DNA from: Prosthecomicrobium sp. N25
Lineage (GTDB): Bacteria; Pseudomonadota; Alphaproteobacteria; Rhizobiales; Ancalomicrobiaceae
DNA: 64,000 nucleotides
Direction of reading: 5' to 3'
NCBI RefSeq assembly: GCF_037203705.1
Contig: NZ_JBBCAT010000001.1
Span: 3,175,059 to 3,239,058, forward strand
A program made the translations under genes and the position numbers. Shown here piece after piece: positions 17,020 to 26,695 of this stretch (position 1 is the first letter of the stretch; the number at the start of each line of letters is the position of its first letter). The notes under the pieces are model-generated. The model searched no databases. It worked only from the letters and a program-made list of their open reading frames with translations, and was not told the DNA's origin.

Positions 17020-18171
17020 TCAGCGTTTGTGGCCGGTGTTGAGCCGGCGTTCCATGAACATCGAGTATCGGCTCATGCCGAAGCAGAAGACGAAGTAGAA
17101 GATGGCGGCCACGAGGTAGCCCGTGCCCGCCACCGTCGGCGCCGCCCAGTTCGCGTCCGTGCGGGTGAAGTTGATCATGCCGAGGAGGTCGAAGAGCGAC
17201 ACGATGGCGACCAGCGTGGTGTCCTTGAACAGGCCGATGAAGGTGTTCACGATACCCGGGATGACGAGCTTCAGCGCCTGCGGCATGACCACGAGCAGCA
17301 TCATCTTCCAATAGTTGAGCCCGAGCGCCATGGCGCCCTCGTACTGCCCCTTCGGGATCGCCTGCAACCCGCCGCGCACCACCTCGGCCATGTAGGCCGC
17401 CGAGAAGAGCGACACGCCGATCAGCGCGCGCAGCAACTTGTCCACGTCCGTGCCCGCCGGCATGAACAGCGGCAGCATGTTGGAGGCCATGAACAGCACG
17501 GTGATCAGCGGCACGCCGCGCCAGAACTCGATGAACATGATCGAGAGCAGGCGGATGATCGGCATCTTCGACCGTCGCCCGAGCGCAAGCATGATGCCGA
17601 GCGGCAGGGAGAACACGATGCCGGTGACGGCGACCACCAGGGTCACCAGCACGCCGCCCCACAGGTAGCTTTCCACGTCCTCCAGGCCGAAGAGGCCGCC
17701 GCGCAGCAGCACGAAGGCGACGATCGGGAATGCCAGGAAGAAGAGCAGCGCGTTCAGCCGCTTCAGCGGCGCCTTCGGGATCATGAGCGGCGCCAGCAGC
17801 CCGAAGAAGAGCAGGAACACCACGTCCACGCGCCAGCGTTCCGGGATCGGGTAGCGCCCGTAGACCCATTGCAGCCAGTAGGCCTTGGCGTAGGGCCAGC
17901 AGGCGCCGACGTCCGCCGACTTTCGGCAATCCTCGCCCGAGGTGCCCTGGAACACCGCGCGCACCAGCGCAAAATCGATGAACTGCCAGGCGATCCAGCC
18001 GAAGATCACGATGCCGATCAGGGTCAGCAGGATGTCGCCGGGCGTCGCGAAGAGCCGCGCCCGCGCCCAGGCATAGGGTCCCACCACCGACGACGGCGGC
18101 GGCTCGGCCTGCTTCAGTTCGGAGCGGACGAAGGCGATGCCACCTGGTGCGCCGTCGGAAACCATGGTCAT
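17020..18171 (-). CDS. aapM: Amino-acid ABC transporter permease
   Basis: 383 residues. HisM-type permease with an N-terminal extension of several hydrophobic segments characteristic of AapM, and the EAA loop [32 protein letters not shown]. Translation starts at 18171, 3 bp after the aapQ stop. It pairs with AapQ to form the inner-membrane channel. Confidence 0.94.
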   Translation of the reverse strand: MTMVSDGAPGGIAFVRSELKQAEPPPSSVVGPYAWARARLFATPGDILLTLIGIVIFGWIAWQFIDFALVRAVFQGTSGEDCRKSADVGACWPYAKAYWLQWVYGRYPIPERWRVDVVFLLFFGLLAPLMIPKAPLKRLNALLFFLAFPIVAFVLLRGGLFGLEDVESYLWGGVLVTLVVAVTGIVFSLPLGIMLALGRRSKMPIIRLLSIMFIEFWRGVPLITVLFMASNMLPLFMPAGTDVDKLLRALIGVSLFSAAYMAEVVRGGLQAIPKGQYEGAMALGLNYWKMMLLVVMPQALKLVIPGIVNTFIGLFKDTTLVAIVSLFDLLGMINFTRTDANWAAPTVAGTGYLVAAIFYFVFCFGMSRYSMFMERRLNTGHKR

Positions 18172-18174
18172 CGG

Positions 18175-19365
18175 TCAGCGCTCCACGATGGCCATGCGGC
18201 CGTTGAACCAGTTCATGAAGGCCGAGGTCGCCAGACTCGTGCCCAGGTAGATGAGCATCCAGATCGCGATCACCTCGATCGCCTGGCCGGTCTGGTTGAG
18301 GACCGTGCCGCCCGTGTAGACGAGGTCTGGATAGCCGACCGCCACCGCGAGCGAGGAGTTCTTGGTGAGGTTCAGGTACTGGCTCGTCAGCGGCGGGATG
18401 ATCACCCGCATGGCCTGCGGCACGACCACCAGCCGGAGGGTGTCGCCCGGACGCAGCCCGAGCGAGCGGGCCGCCTCGGTCTGGCCGTGGCTGACCGCCA
18501 TGATGCCGGCCCGCACGATCTCGGCGATGAAGGCGCCGGTGTAGATGACGAGCGCGAGCAGCAGAGCCATGAACTCCGGGATGACCCGGGTACCGCCCGC
18601 GATGTTGAAGGTCGACTTGGTGGGCGCGTTGACGGTGAGCCCCGAGCCGGTCGCCAGGAAGGCGATCGCCGGCAGCCCGACGATCAGGCCGAGGCTCGTC
18701 CACCCGGTCGGGAACCGTTGCCCGGTCGCCGCCTGCCGCCGGCGCGCCCAGAAGCGGATGCCCAGGGAGAGCAGGATCGCGACCAGGAGCCCGCCGGCGA
18801 CCGCTTCGCCGGAGGCCGGCGTCCAGACGAACTCCGGGATGATGAGCCCGCGGTTGTTCAGGAAGACCCACCCGCTCACCGGCTGCAGCGACTGCCGCGG
18901 GCTCGGCAGGAGCGCCAGCACGGCGAAGTACCAGAACAGGATCTGCAGCAGAAGCGGCAGGTTGCGCACGATCTCCACGTAGAGGGTCGCGAGCTTCTGG
19001 ATCACGAAGTTGGAGGACAGCCGCGCGATGCCGGCGATGAAGCCGAGGAGCGTCGCCAGCACGATGCCGAGCCCGGCCACCAGGGCCGTGTTGGCGAGGC
19101 CGACCAGGATCGCCCGCCCGTAGGAGGAGTCTTTCGGGTAGTCGATCAGCGACTGCGAGATGTCGAAGCCCGCCTGCGCGCCGAGGAACCCGAAGCCTTG
19201 CGCGATGTTGCGCTGCTGCAGGTTGACCGCCGCGTTGTGCACGAAGGTCCAGACGACCGCCACCACGAGCGCGAGCGTCAGCACCTGGTAGAGGACGCCG
19301 CGGACCTCCGGGTTGTTGAGCCACGAGCCCCCGGACGTCTCGTCCCGTTTCGCTTCACTCGCCAT
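18175..19365 (-). CDS. aapQ: Amino-acid ABC transporter permease
   Basis: 396 residues. HisQ-type permease whose EAA loop reads [18 protein letters not shown] then [12 protein letters not shown]. The ATG at 19365 ([12 protein letters not shown]) is preferred over an in-frame upstream start at 19440, because the extra 25 residues are Gly/Arg-rich and fall in the structured aapJ-aapQ spacer. Partner of AapM. Confidence 0.94.
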   Translation of the reverse strand: MASEAKRDETSGGSWLNNPEVRGVLYQVLTLALVVAVVWTFVHNAAVNLQQRNIAQGFGFLGAQAGFDISQSLIDYPKDSSYGRAILVGLANTALVAGLGIVLATLLGFIAGIARLSSNFVIQKLATLYVEIVRNLPLLLQILFWYFAVLALLPSPRQSLQPVSGWVFLNNRGLIIPEFVWTPASGEAVAGGLLVAILLSLGIRFWARRRQAATGQRFPTGWTSLGLIVGLPAIAFLATGSGLTVNAPTKSTFNIAGGTRVIPEFMALLLALVIYTGAFIAEIVRAGIMAVSHGQTEAARSLGLRPGDTLRLVVVPQAMRVIIPPLTSQYLNLTKNSSLAVAVGYPDLVYTGGTVLNQTGQAIEVIAIWMLIYLGTSLATSAFMNWFNGRMAIVER

Positions 19366-19471
19366 GCTACGCCCCACGCTCGCCCGAACCCCCGGGCGCA
19401 AGTCACCCCCAAGGCCGCCGGCGCGGCCCGGAAGGGTCACGCGGCGTCCGCGAACCGGCCTGCCGGGCCGG

Positions 19472-19513
19472 AGGGTCCGGGCCGCGTCCCCGAGAGGACG
19501 GCGGCCCGGCCCT
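19472..19513 (-). terminator. Strong hairpin between aapJ and aapQ
   Basis: An 18-base arm at 19472-19489 and its near-complement at 19496-19513, six-base loop, 11 bp downstream of the aapJ stop. No T-run, so it is probably an RNA-stabilising or attenuating element giving more binding protein than permease, as is common after ABC binding-protein genes. Confidence 0.65.
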
Positions 19514-19524
19514 GGGTCACCGGA

Positions 19525-20541
19525 TCAGCGGATCGGGGGCGCGTACTGGAGGCCGCCCTTCGACCACAGCGCGTTCACGCCGCGGGCGATCTTGAGCGGA
19601 GACCCCTGCCCGACATTGCGCTCGAAGCTCTCGCCGTAATTCCCGATATGCTTGACGATCTGGTAGGCCCAGGCGTTCGACAGGCCGATGCCCTCGCCGA
19701 ACTTGCCTTCCTTGCCCAGCAGGCGGCGCACTTCGGGGTTGGTGGAGTTGAGCATCTCGTCGACGTTGGCCTTGGTGACGCCGAGCTCCTCAGCCGTGAT
19801 CAGGGCGAAGAGCGACCACTTGACCACGTTGAACCACGCGTCGTCGCCCTGGCGGACCAGCGGGCCGAGGGGCTCCTTCGAGATGATCTCCGGCAGCACG
19901 ATGTGGTCGGCCGGGTTCGTCAGCCGCAGGCGCTCCGCATAGAGGCCGGAGGCGTCCGTCGTCATGGCGTCGCAGCGGCCGCTGTCGTAGGCCTTGTTGA
20001 CCTCGTCGCTCTTCTCGAAGCTGACGACCTCGTACTTCATGTTCTTCGAACGGAAGAAGTCGGCGAGGTTGAGCTCGGTGGTGGTGCCGGTCTGGGTGCA
20101 CACCGAGGCGCCCGACAGCTGCAGGGCGGAGGTGACGTTCAGGCTCTTGCGAACCATGAAGCCCTGGCCGTCATAGTAGTTGATGCCGGCGAACTTCAGG
20201 CCGAGCGACGTGTCGCGCGACATGGTCCAGGTCGTGTTGCGCGACAGCACGTCCACTTCGCCCGACTGCAGCGCGGTGAACCGGTCCTTCGCCGACAGCG
20301 GCGTGAACTTCACCTTCGACGGGTCGTTGAAGACGGCCGCGGCCACGGCCCGGCAGACGTCGACGTCGAAGCCGACGTAGTTGCCCGACTGGTCGGGCTG
20401 GGCGAAGCCGGCGAGGCCCGGGCCGACGCCGCATTGCAGGAAGCCCTTGGCCTTGACGTCGTCCAGCGTTCCCGCCGAGGCGGCTGTGGCGGCAAATCCG
20501 ACCGCGACGCCGAAGGCCGCCGCGACGATCTTGGTTTTCAT
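19525..20541 (-). CDS. aapJ: General L-amino-acid-binding periplasmic protein
   Basis: 338 residues from the ATG at 20541, which has AAGGGTCC eight bases upstream. Signal peptide MKTKIVAAAFGVAVGFAATA, cleavage after ASA. Family-3 solute-binding signatures include GFDVDVCRAVAAAVF and FTALQSGEVDVLSRNTTWT; Cys pairs typical of AapJ/BztA are present. First gene of the aap operon, separated from aapQ by about 160 bp containing a strong hairpin. Confidence 0.95.
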   Translation of the reverse strand: MKTKIVAAAFGVAVGFAATAASAGTLDDVKAKGFLQCGVGPGLAGFAQPDQSGNYVGFDVDVCRAVAAAVFNDPSKVKFTPLSAKDRFTALQSGEVDVLSRNTTWTMSRDTSLGLKFAGINYYDGQGFMVRKSLNVTSALQLSGASVCTQTGTTTELNLADFFRSKNMKYEVVSFEKSDEVNKAYDSGRCDAMTTDASGLYAERLRLTNPADHIVLPEIISKEPLGPLVRQGDDAWFNVVKWSLFALITAEELGVTKANVDEMLNSTNPEVRRLLGKEGKFGEGIGLSNAWAYQIVKHIGNYGESFERNVGQGSPLKIARGVNALWSKGGLQYAPPIR

Positions 20542-20835
20542 GTTTGGACCCTTACTGTTGGCCGTTTTACGTTCGCGTCTGCGCATATGTCCGAAAGGTC
20601 CCGTACCTGACCCGGACTTGCGGTCCGCAGAAGCAAGCTGCGGGCCGAATGGCGCGCGGGCCGCTCCTGCTCGGTTTTTCGGTCGCCGCTCCCCGTCCGC
20701 CCGCGACCGGACCGAGGTGGCGGCCCAGCCATCTCAGGCTATTCATGACGACGGGTCAAGGGGGCGTGCGCCCGAAACTGACGCCGTGCTAAGGGAAGTT
20801 CCCGACGCGGCCGGACCCGAATCCCCGAGGAAACC

Positions 20836-22062
20836 ATGAGCCAGAACGCCGAGAACGACGAAATGCCCCGCCGTGCCCCGGCGCTGGCCACCCGCCTCTC
20901 CCATGCCGGACGGCCGCAGGACGCGTCGCTTCCCTTCGTGAACCCGCCGATCGTCCGGGCCTCCACGGTGCTCTTCGAGAGTGTCGGCGCGATGCAGGGC
21001 GGCAAGGCGCGGTATGTCTATGGAAGACGCGGAACGCCTACTTCGGAGGCATTGTGCGACGCCATGACGGACCTCGAGGGCGCGGCCGGATCGGTCGTCA
21101 CGCCGTCGGGCCTCGCGGCCATCTCGGTGGCGCTGCTCTCGGTCGTCTCGGCCGGCGACCACCTGCTCGTCGTGGACACCGCCTACCACCCCTGCCGCCA
21201 TTTCTGCGACACCGTGCTGAAGCGGATGGGGGTCGAGACGGAATATTACGATCCCGCCGTCGGCGCGGGCATCGCGGCGCTGTTCCGGCCGAACACGCGC
21301 GCCGTCTATCTCGAGGCGCCCGGCTCGCTCACCTTCGAGATGCAGGACGTGCCCGCCATCGCGGCCGCGGCGCGCGCCCGCGGGATCGTGTCGATCATGG
21401 ACAACACCTGGGCCACCCCGGTCTTCTTCCGCCCCCTCGACCACGGCATCGACATCACCCTCCTCGCCGCCACCAAATATGTCGGCGGCCACTCCGACCT
21501 GATGCTCGGCACCGTCTCGGCCAACGCCGCCCTGTGGCCCGCCGTGAAGGAGACCAGCGGGTCGCTCGGCATGTTCACCGGCGCCGACGACATGTTCGCG
21601 GCCCTGCGCGGGCTGCGCACCATGGACCTGCGGCTCCGTCGCCACCAGGAGAGCGCCCTCGCGGTCGCCCGCTGGCTGCAGGGCCGGCCCGAGGTGGGCC
21701 GCGTGCTCCACCCCGCGCTGGAGACCGACCCCGGGCACGCGCTCTGGCGGCGCGACTTCTGCGGCGCCACGGGCCTCTTCGGGGTCGTGCTCGCCGCCCC
21801 CTACCCCTCCCGGGCGGTCGCCGCCATGCTGGACGGGCTGCGCTGGTTCGGCCTGGGCTATTCCTGGGGCGGCTTCGAAAGCCTCGCCATTCCCGCCGAC
21901 GTCGCACTTTCCCGCACGGCCACGCGCTTCGAGGCCGCGGGCCCGCTGATCCGCCTCCATGTCGGCCTGGAGGACCCCGCCGACCTCATCGCCGACCTGC
22001 AGGACGGCTTCCGGCGCCTCACCGCCGTCGCGGCCGCCCCGGCCGACGAAACCGACCTCTGA
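20836..22062 (+). CDS. metC: Cystathionine beta-lyase (PLP-dependent)
   Basis: 408 residues of the Cys/Met-metabolism PLP family. Schiff-base Lys 214 in LLAATKYVGGHSDLM, the cofactor-binding YGRRGTPTSEAL near residue 62, and DNTWATP at 189-195. The sequence is closest in style to alphaproteobacterial MetC (cystathionine to homocysteine, pyruvate and ammonia) and cytoplasmic. Other members of the family (gamma-synthase, gamma-lyase) cannot be excluded by eye. Followed 12 bp later by a BASS transporter, so probably co-transcribed. Confidence 0.85.
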   Translation: MSQNAENDEMPRRAPALATRLSHAGRPQDASLPFVNPPIVRASTVLFESVGAMQGGKARYVYGRRGTPTSEALCDAMTDLEGAAGSVVTPSGLAAISVALLSVVSAGDHLLVVDTAYHPCRHFCDTVLKRMGVETEYYDPAVGAGIAALFRPNTRAVYLEAPGSLTFEMQDVPAIAAAARARGIVSIMDNTWATPVFFRPLDHGIDITLLAATKYVGGHSDLMLGTVSANAALWPAVKETSGSLGMFTGADDMFAALRGLRTMDLRLRRHQESALAVARWLQGRPEVGRVLHPALETDPGHALWRRDFCGATGLFGVVLAAPYPSRAVAAMLDGLRWFGLGYSWGGFESLAIPADVALSRTATRFEAAGPLIRLHVGLEDPADLIADLQDGFRRLTAVAAAPADETDL

Positions 22063-22074
22063 CCGGACACCCTC

Positions 22075-23013
22075 ATGCGCCGGCTTCTCGCCTGGATGGG
22101 CCGGCACGGAACCGCCCTGTCGGCCGCCTCGATCTTCATCGGCCTCGCCACGCCGGATCTCGCCGCGCTCGTGCGGCCGTGGCTCGCCTCCCTGGTCACC
22201 GTCATGCTGGCGCTGGCCTTTCTGATGATCGACCCGGCGGCCGTCGCCGCGACGCTGCGCCGGCCCCGGCCGATCCTGGCGGGCGCGCTCGTGCTCGCGG
22301 TGGCGACCCCGCTGGCCTTCCGCCTGGCCGGTCCGATTTTCGATCCGCTACTCGGGCCCGGGCTCACCCTGGCCCTCTTCATCTTCGCCTTCGGTCCGCC
22401 GACCCTCTCCTCCCCGGCTTTCGCCGCCCTGATGGGGCTCGACGGCGCGCAGGCGCTCACGCTGTGCCTCGCCCTGACGCTCGCCTCGCCGCTGGTCGTG
22501 CCCGCCGTCGCCGGGCTGATCGGCGTCGACTTCCCTCTGGACGCCGCCCGCCTCGCCCTGCGGCTGGCCGCCATCGTGCTGCCCGCCGCGGCCGCTGCCG
22601 CGATCGTCATCGTCCTCGCGGGGCGCGACAGGATCCTGCGCAACCGGGAGGCCGTGACCGGCACCTTGATCGTTCCCCTCGCGATCTTCGCGGTAGGATC
22701 CATGGACGGGATCACCGCCAAGGTCGCGGCGGAACCGCTGCACATGGCCGGCATCCTTCTTTTCGGTATCGCCCTTGCGGTCGGCGGGATCTTGGCGACC
22801 AGCCTGGTGCTCTGGCCCGCCGGCCGGTCCTCCGCGCTCGCCCTCGGCTGGTGTGGAGGCAACCGCAATCTCGGGCTGCTCGTCGGGGCCATGTCCGGGA
22901 GCCTGCCCGACGACACCTGGTCCTATTTCGCCATGGCGCAATTCCCGATCTACGCCCTCCCCCTCGTTGCCGGGCGGGTCTACCGTGTCCTTCTCCGTCG
23001 CGCGCCGCGGTGA
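22075..23013 (+). CDS. Bile acid:sodium symporter family (BASS/SBF) protein
   Basis: 312 residues, 9-10 hydrophobic spans covering nearly the whole protein. The pattern FGPPTLSSPAFAALMG and the WCGGNRNLGLLVGAM segment correspond to the two discontinuous-helix crossover regions of BASS transporters. Possibly an organic-anion or small-metabolite carrier; substrate not predictable. Co-directional with and 12 bp from metC, hinting at a sulfur or amino-acid metabolite, but that is speculation. Confidence 0.75.
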   Translation: MRRLLAWMGRHGTALSAASIFIGLATPDLAALVRPWLASLVTVMLALAFLMIDPAAVAATLRRPRPILAGALVLAVATPLAFRLAGPIFDPLLGPGLTLALFIFAFGPPTLSSPAFAALMGLDGAQALTLCLALTLASPLVVPAVAGLIGVDFPLDAARLALRLAAIVLPAAAAAAIVIVLAGRDRILRNREAVTGTLIVPLAIFAVGSMDGITAKVAAEPLHMAGILLFGIALAVGGILATSLVLWPAGRSSALALGWCGGNRNLGLLVGAMSGSLPDDTWSYFAMAQFPIYALPLVAGRVYRVLLRRAPR

Positions 23014-23544
23014 GCGGCGGCACCGCCCTTCAGATCGACGAATTGCGGTGACAGCATGACGCAGGGACATCATACAACTTGTCATTTTTCGTCAATCCTC
23101 GTGGGACGGTCAGTTTCCAAATCAGAAACAGCCCCCTCGCACAGGTCGACCTAGGCAATTTTCCGACTAGAAGACCTTTCGATTTTGAGGGCTCATCATA
23201 ATATATGCGAATAAAGCGCAGCCGATCGGGACTCAGTTCAGGAACTTTAGAATTTTCTATTGTGGATCGTCTGATCACCGAATCAAGGTGGGCTTCTAAT
23301 ACAAGTACTTCATTCGAGGCCGCAGCGTTTGTCCGGAAGGGGTCAGGATATACACGGTTGCATCGACGCGAACCTTGAATTACTTTACGTCATGCGGCCG
23401 GGCCAAGAGGGGTGTCCGGTCGAGGGGCGGTTGCGCCGCACCAGTCTGCGTCAGGGTCCGATCGGGGCGGTTCCGACACAGGTCCACGGGCCGCGTTCCG
23501 GCACGGCCCGATCACAAGGATCTTCCTGGTCCACGGAGACGTTG
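23014..23544. other. 531-bp AT-richer intergenic region
   Basis: Between the BASS gene and an ArsR gene. From about 23060 to 23330 the sequence is visibly richer in A/T than its surroundings and holds no convincing gene; an 82-codon minus-strand frame (23030-23278) lacks a ribosome site and family features. A site at 23199-23215 resembles the sulfur-regulon operators near 50-52.5 kb (see findings). Confidence 0.55.
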
Positions 23545-23901
23545 ATGTTGCTACAGCCCAATTCCCCGGCACCCGGGTGGATGTCGGATCCCCAGGGTCT
23601 TTCGCTGCAACGAAGCAAGTTGTCGAATATTTCAAAGGCCGGAAGCGAACTGCTGAAGGCACTATCCCATGAGGGCCGCCTGACGATCCTGGCCCTCCTC
23701 TGCGAGAAGGAGCGATCCGTTACCGAGCTCGAGACGATTCTGGAGCTCCGGCAGCCTGCCGTCTCCCAGCAGCTCGCTCGCCTGCGGCATGACAACCTTG
23801 TTGCCACCCGGCGAGAGGGGAAGCTCATCTACTATTCACTCGCGAGCGAGCAGGCGCGCGAGGTGGTCTCCACCCTGACCCGTCTCTACGGAGAGGGCTG
23901 A
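23545..23901 (+). CDS. ArsR-family transcriptional regulator
   Basis: 118 residues from the ATG at 23545 (GGAG nine bases upstream); the frame extends further upstream without similarity. Winged-helix ArsR fold with recognition helix LRQPAVSQQLARLRHDNLV and wing TRREGKLIYYSL. It resembles the BigR/SqrR persulfide-sensor group but has only one cysteine (Cys 53 in ILALLCEKER); the second, C-terminal Cys expected in LYxxYC is replaced (LYGEG). It therefore may not form the sensing tetrasulfide. Monocistronic; targets unknown. Confidence 0.85.
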   Translation: MLLQPNSPAPGWMSDPQGLSLQRSKLSNISKAGSELLKALSHEGRLTILALLCEKERSVTELETILELRQPAVSQQLARLRHDNLVATRREGKLIYYSLASEQAREVVSTLTRLYGEG

Positions 23902-24011
23902 CCCGCGGCACCGGTCCGGTGGCGCGGGTCCGAGGGCCGGCGCCACGGTCGGGCACCACGGTCCCGATTCGAACGGGATCCCATCATCACGCCGAGGCCG
24001 CGAACGGAGCC

Positions 24012-24608
24012 TCAGCGCACGTCCTTGCCGAGCGCCTGGCTCGCATCGAGCATGTCGAGGTTCGCGAGAATCACCGCATTGCCGGGGTCCATGGCGCGCG
24101 CGGCGGCCAGCTTGGAGCGTGCGGTCTTCAGCTCGCCCCGGAGCATGAGGGAGTAGCCCTGGTTGTTCAGGATCACCGGCGTCGTCCCGACGATTCGGAT
24201 CGCCTGCGTGTAGGCGCGGTCGGCGAGATCGAACCGCCGGAGCCGATCGTAGCTCGCCGCCAGGCCGACCCAGGCCTCCGCGTCCCGCGGCCCCTCCTCC
24301 ACGGCCTTCCGGAAGGCCTGCTCGGCGAGCCCGAAATGGCCCTCGCGGTAGTGCCGCTTGCCGACGCTGACCGGGTCGGTCGGCAGGTCTCCGGTCAGGC
24401 CCGAGGCGGCCGCGATGGTGGGACCGGGCGCATCGGGCACATAGGCCGCGGGCTGGCTCGCGACCGTGCCGGTGACCGCTCCGTCGGTCCTGGCGTCCGC
24501 GGTAGACGGATCGAAAAGCTTGCCCATTGTGCCCGTGGACTCGCAACCGCCAAGCAGCGGAGCCATGAGGATCGACAAGGACAGGATGCGCCGGACAGAT
24601 GCTGACAT
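24012..24608 (-). CDS. tadD: TadD-like TPR lipoprotein
   Basis: 198 residues. Lipoprotein signal with lipobox LLGGC (Cys 22), a low-complexity stretch, then three tetratricopeptide repeats (GHFGLAEQAFRKAVEEGP, DAEAWVGLAASYDRLRRFD, VILNNQGYSLMLRGELKTA). TadD-type pilotin/assembly factor of Flp (Tad) pili. Last gene of the leftward tad cluster, 115 bp after tadC. Confidence 0.85.
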   Translation of the reverse strand: MSASVRRILSLSILMAPLLGGCESTGTMGKLFDPSTADARTDGAVTGTVASQPAAYVPDAPGPTIAAASGLTGDLPTDPVSVGKRHYREGHFGLAEQAFRKAVEEGPRDAEAWVGLAASYDRLRRFDLADRAYTQAIRIVGTTPVILNNQGYSLMLRGELKTARSKLAAARAMDPGNAVILANLDMLDASQALGKDVR

Positions 24609-24723
24609 GACCCGCTACCCGAGACTGACCCCGCCGCGACGGCGTGGGTGGATCGACTGACCGGCATCAAAGCACGCAATCCTTAAATACTTCCCTCTGC
24701 CGCAGCGGGCGTCCTATCACGGT

Positions 24724-25689
24724 TCAATTCGAGTAACCTTTCAGTCGGATGTAGACCGGCAGGATGGTGACGATCAGCAGGACCGGGAAGACGAACAGGC
24801 CGAGCGGAATGACGAGCTTGGCTGGCAGCGCGTAGGCCTTCTCCTCCGCCCGGCTGAGCCGCTGGTGCCGCATGTCGTCGGAATAGATGCGCAGCGCCTC
24901 CGTCAGGCTGGACCCGAGCTCCTCGGACTGCTGCAAGAGCGTCGCGAACGAGCGCGCCTCCGTGATGCCGAGCCGGTCGCCCAGCATGTCCAGCGCCTCG
25001 CCGAGGGTCCGCCCGGCGCGCATCTCCAGGTTCGTCATGGCGAGGTTGGCGGACAGCGACGGATAGCTGGTCGAGAGCTCCCGGCCGACCCGGTCGAGCG
25101 CCGATTCCATGGAGAGACCGGCGTCCGCGCAGACCACCATCAGGTCCATGAAGTCCGGGAAGCCGGCCCGATGTTCGTCCCGGTTCCGCGCCACCCGCCG
25201 GCCGACGTAGATCGACGGCAGCAGGTAGCCCAGGATGAGCCCGCCGAGCACCACGAGCCAGAAGACCGCCCCCGCCATGCCGAGGGCCGCCGCCGTTGCG
25301 GAGGCCGCCAGCCCGACCACGATGGCGGCCCCGAACCGCGCCGCGAAATACCACGCCACCGCACCCGGCTGCAGGAAGCCGGCCTGCATCAGCTGACGCC
25401 GGATCTTCACGACTTCGCGGACGTCCTCCGGCACGAAATTGCGCGTCACGCTGTCGAGCAGCTTCGCCGCCGCGGCCCGGCTCTCGCCGAGCGGCGACCG
25501 GGGATCGACCGCCGTCACCGCGATGTCGAGCGAGCCGACGTCCGCCGCGCGCCGTCGGATCGCCCCGCGCGACTGGACGAGTTGCCCGACCGCGATGGTC
25601 ACCGCCGCCACGGCCAGGAAGAGCATGGCGCCGGGCAGGATGGAGATCGCGTCGGACCCCGCCAGGAAGGTTTCGAACTGGTCCAGCAT
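24724..25689 (-). CDS. tadC: Tad pilus inner-membrane platform protein TadC
   Basis: 321 residues. T2SF/GspF-type protein: an N-terminal membrane span, cytoplasmic helical domain with FPDFMDLMVVCADAGLSMESAL, and two to three C-terminal spans. The ETRSFATLL-like EARSFATLLQQSEELGSSL helix is typical of TadB/TadC proteins. Follows tadB by 18 bp. Confidence 0.92.
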   Translation of the reverse strand: MLDQFETFLAGSDAISILPGAMLFLAVAAVTIAVGQLVQSRGAIRRRAADVGSLDIAVTAVDPRSPLGESRAAAAKLLDSVTRNFVPEDVREVVKIRRQLMQAGFLQPGAVAWYFAARFGAAIVVGLAASATAAALGMAGAVFWLVVLGGLILGYLLPSIYVGRRVARNRDEHRAGFPDFMDLMVVCADAGLSMESALDRVGRELSTSYPSLSANLAMTNLEMRAGRTLGEALDMLGDRLGITEARSFATLLQQSEELGSSLTEALRIYSDDMRHQRLSRAEEKAYALPAKLVIPLGLFVFPVLLIVTILPVYIRLKGYSN

Positions 25690-25707
25690 GGAAACCCGGC
25701 CCCGCGC

Positions 25708-26688
25708 CTAGATCTTGAAGTTGATCATCTTCTTCATGATGAGATTGCCGGTCAGCATCCACCCGATGGCGATGCCGAGCGCGGTTTGCGTCACTTTCAG
25801 GTGGATGATGTCGCCGTAGAAGCCCGGGTTCATGTAGTTGACCGCGCCGAAGAACATCACCGGCATGGCGGAAAGCGCCAGCGCCGAGAAGCGCCCTTCC
25901 GACGACAGCGCCCGGATCTTGCGCCGCATCTTGAACCGCTCGCGGATCACCCGGCTGAGGTTCGCCAGGATCTGGGCGAGGTTGCCGCCCGTCGAGCCCT
26001 GGATCGCCACCGCGGTCACGAACAGCGGCAGGTCCTCCTGGCCGACCCGGAACAGCAGGTTGCGCATGGCCGTCTCCAGGTCCGACCCGTAGGTCACCTC
26101 GTCGGCCAACATGCCGAACTCCGTGCCGACCGGGTCGCCCATCTCGCGCGCCACCATCGAGATCGCCACCGGGACCGGGTGCCCGGCCTTGAGGGAGCGA
26201 ACGATGATGTCGATCGCGTCCGGGAACTGTGCCGCGAATTTGTCCAGGCGCCGCTTGCGCAGGGTGCGCAGGACGAGGAGCGGCAGCACGAGCCCGCCGG
26301 CGACGAGGCCGCCGGCCGAGAGGGCCGGGTCGTGCCGCCACACATAGAGCCCGGCCGCAGCCGCGAGCCCGGTCGCCACCATGACCGCCAGCACCTTCGG
26401 AATGCCGAGCGTCGTGCCCGACTGCAGGACGAGACGGTTGAAGGCCTTGACGGGGATCAGGTAGAGGCCCTCGCCGGTCAGCCCTCGCTCGCGCCTGAGG
26501 ATGACCAGCGCCTCCTCCCGGTTCGGCTTCTCGCCGAGGATCCTGAGCCGCCGGTTCACCCGGTCCCGGTAGCTCTCGCCCTTGAAGACCAGGAGGTACA
26601 CCGCCTCGACCACGAGCACGACCGCCGCGGCCACGAACAGGGAGACGAGGATCGAGGGGTCGAGTTCGTCGAGCTTCAGGGACGGCAT
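25708..26688 (-). CDS. tadB: Tad pilus inner-membrane platform protein TadB
   Basis: 326 residues. T2SF domain with FPDAIDIIVRSLKAGHPVPVA and the STGGNLAQILANLSRVIRER segment; four membrane spans. Works with TadC as the platform engaged by the CpaF/TadA motor. Starts 7 bp after the cpaF stop. Confidence 0.93.
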   Translation of the reverse strand: MPSLKLDELDPSILVSLFVAAAVVLVVEAVYLLVFKGESYRDRVNRRLRILGEKPNREEALVILRRERGLTGEGLYLIPVKAFNRLVLQSGTTLGIPKVLAVMVATGLAAAAGLYVWRHDPALSAGGLVAGGLVLPLLVLRTLRKRRLDKFAAQFPDAIDIIVRSLKAGHPVPVAISMVAREMGDPVGTEFGMLADEVTYGSDLETAMRNLLFRVGQEDLPLFVTAVAIQGSTGGNLAQILANLSRVIRERFKMRRKIRALSSEGRFSALALSAMPVMFFGAVNYMNPGFYGDIIHLKVTQTALGIAIGWMLTGNLIMKKMINFKI

Positions 26689-26695
26689 GGCGGCC

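Noticed and set aside
16205..19324. Single 1039-residue minus-strand open frame spanning the aap permease genes
   Set aside because: Only the last 266 residues (AapP) are real; the upstream part is an out-of-frame reading of aapM and aapQ with Arg/Gly-rich low-complexity sequence.
23030..23278. 82-codon minus-strand frame in the AT-rich gap
   Set aside because: No ribosome site, no recognisable motif; fits chance in a stretch poor in stop-free GC bias.
23412..23672. Frame with a RIFLVHGD segment resembling the MBL/RNase J C-terminal motif
   Set aside because: It overlaps the ArsR gene in another frame and lacks the rest of the domain; judged coincidental.
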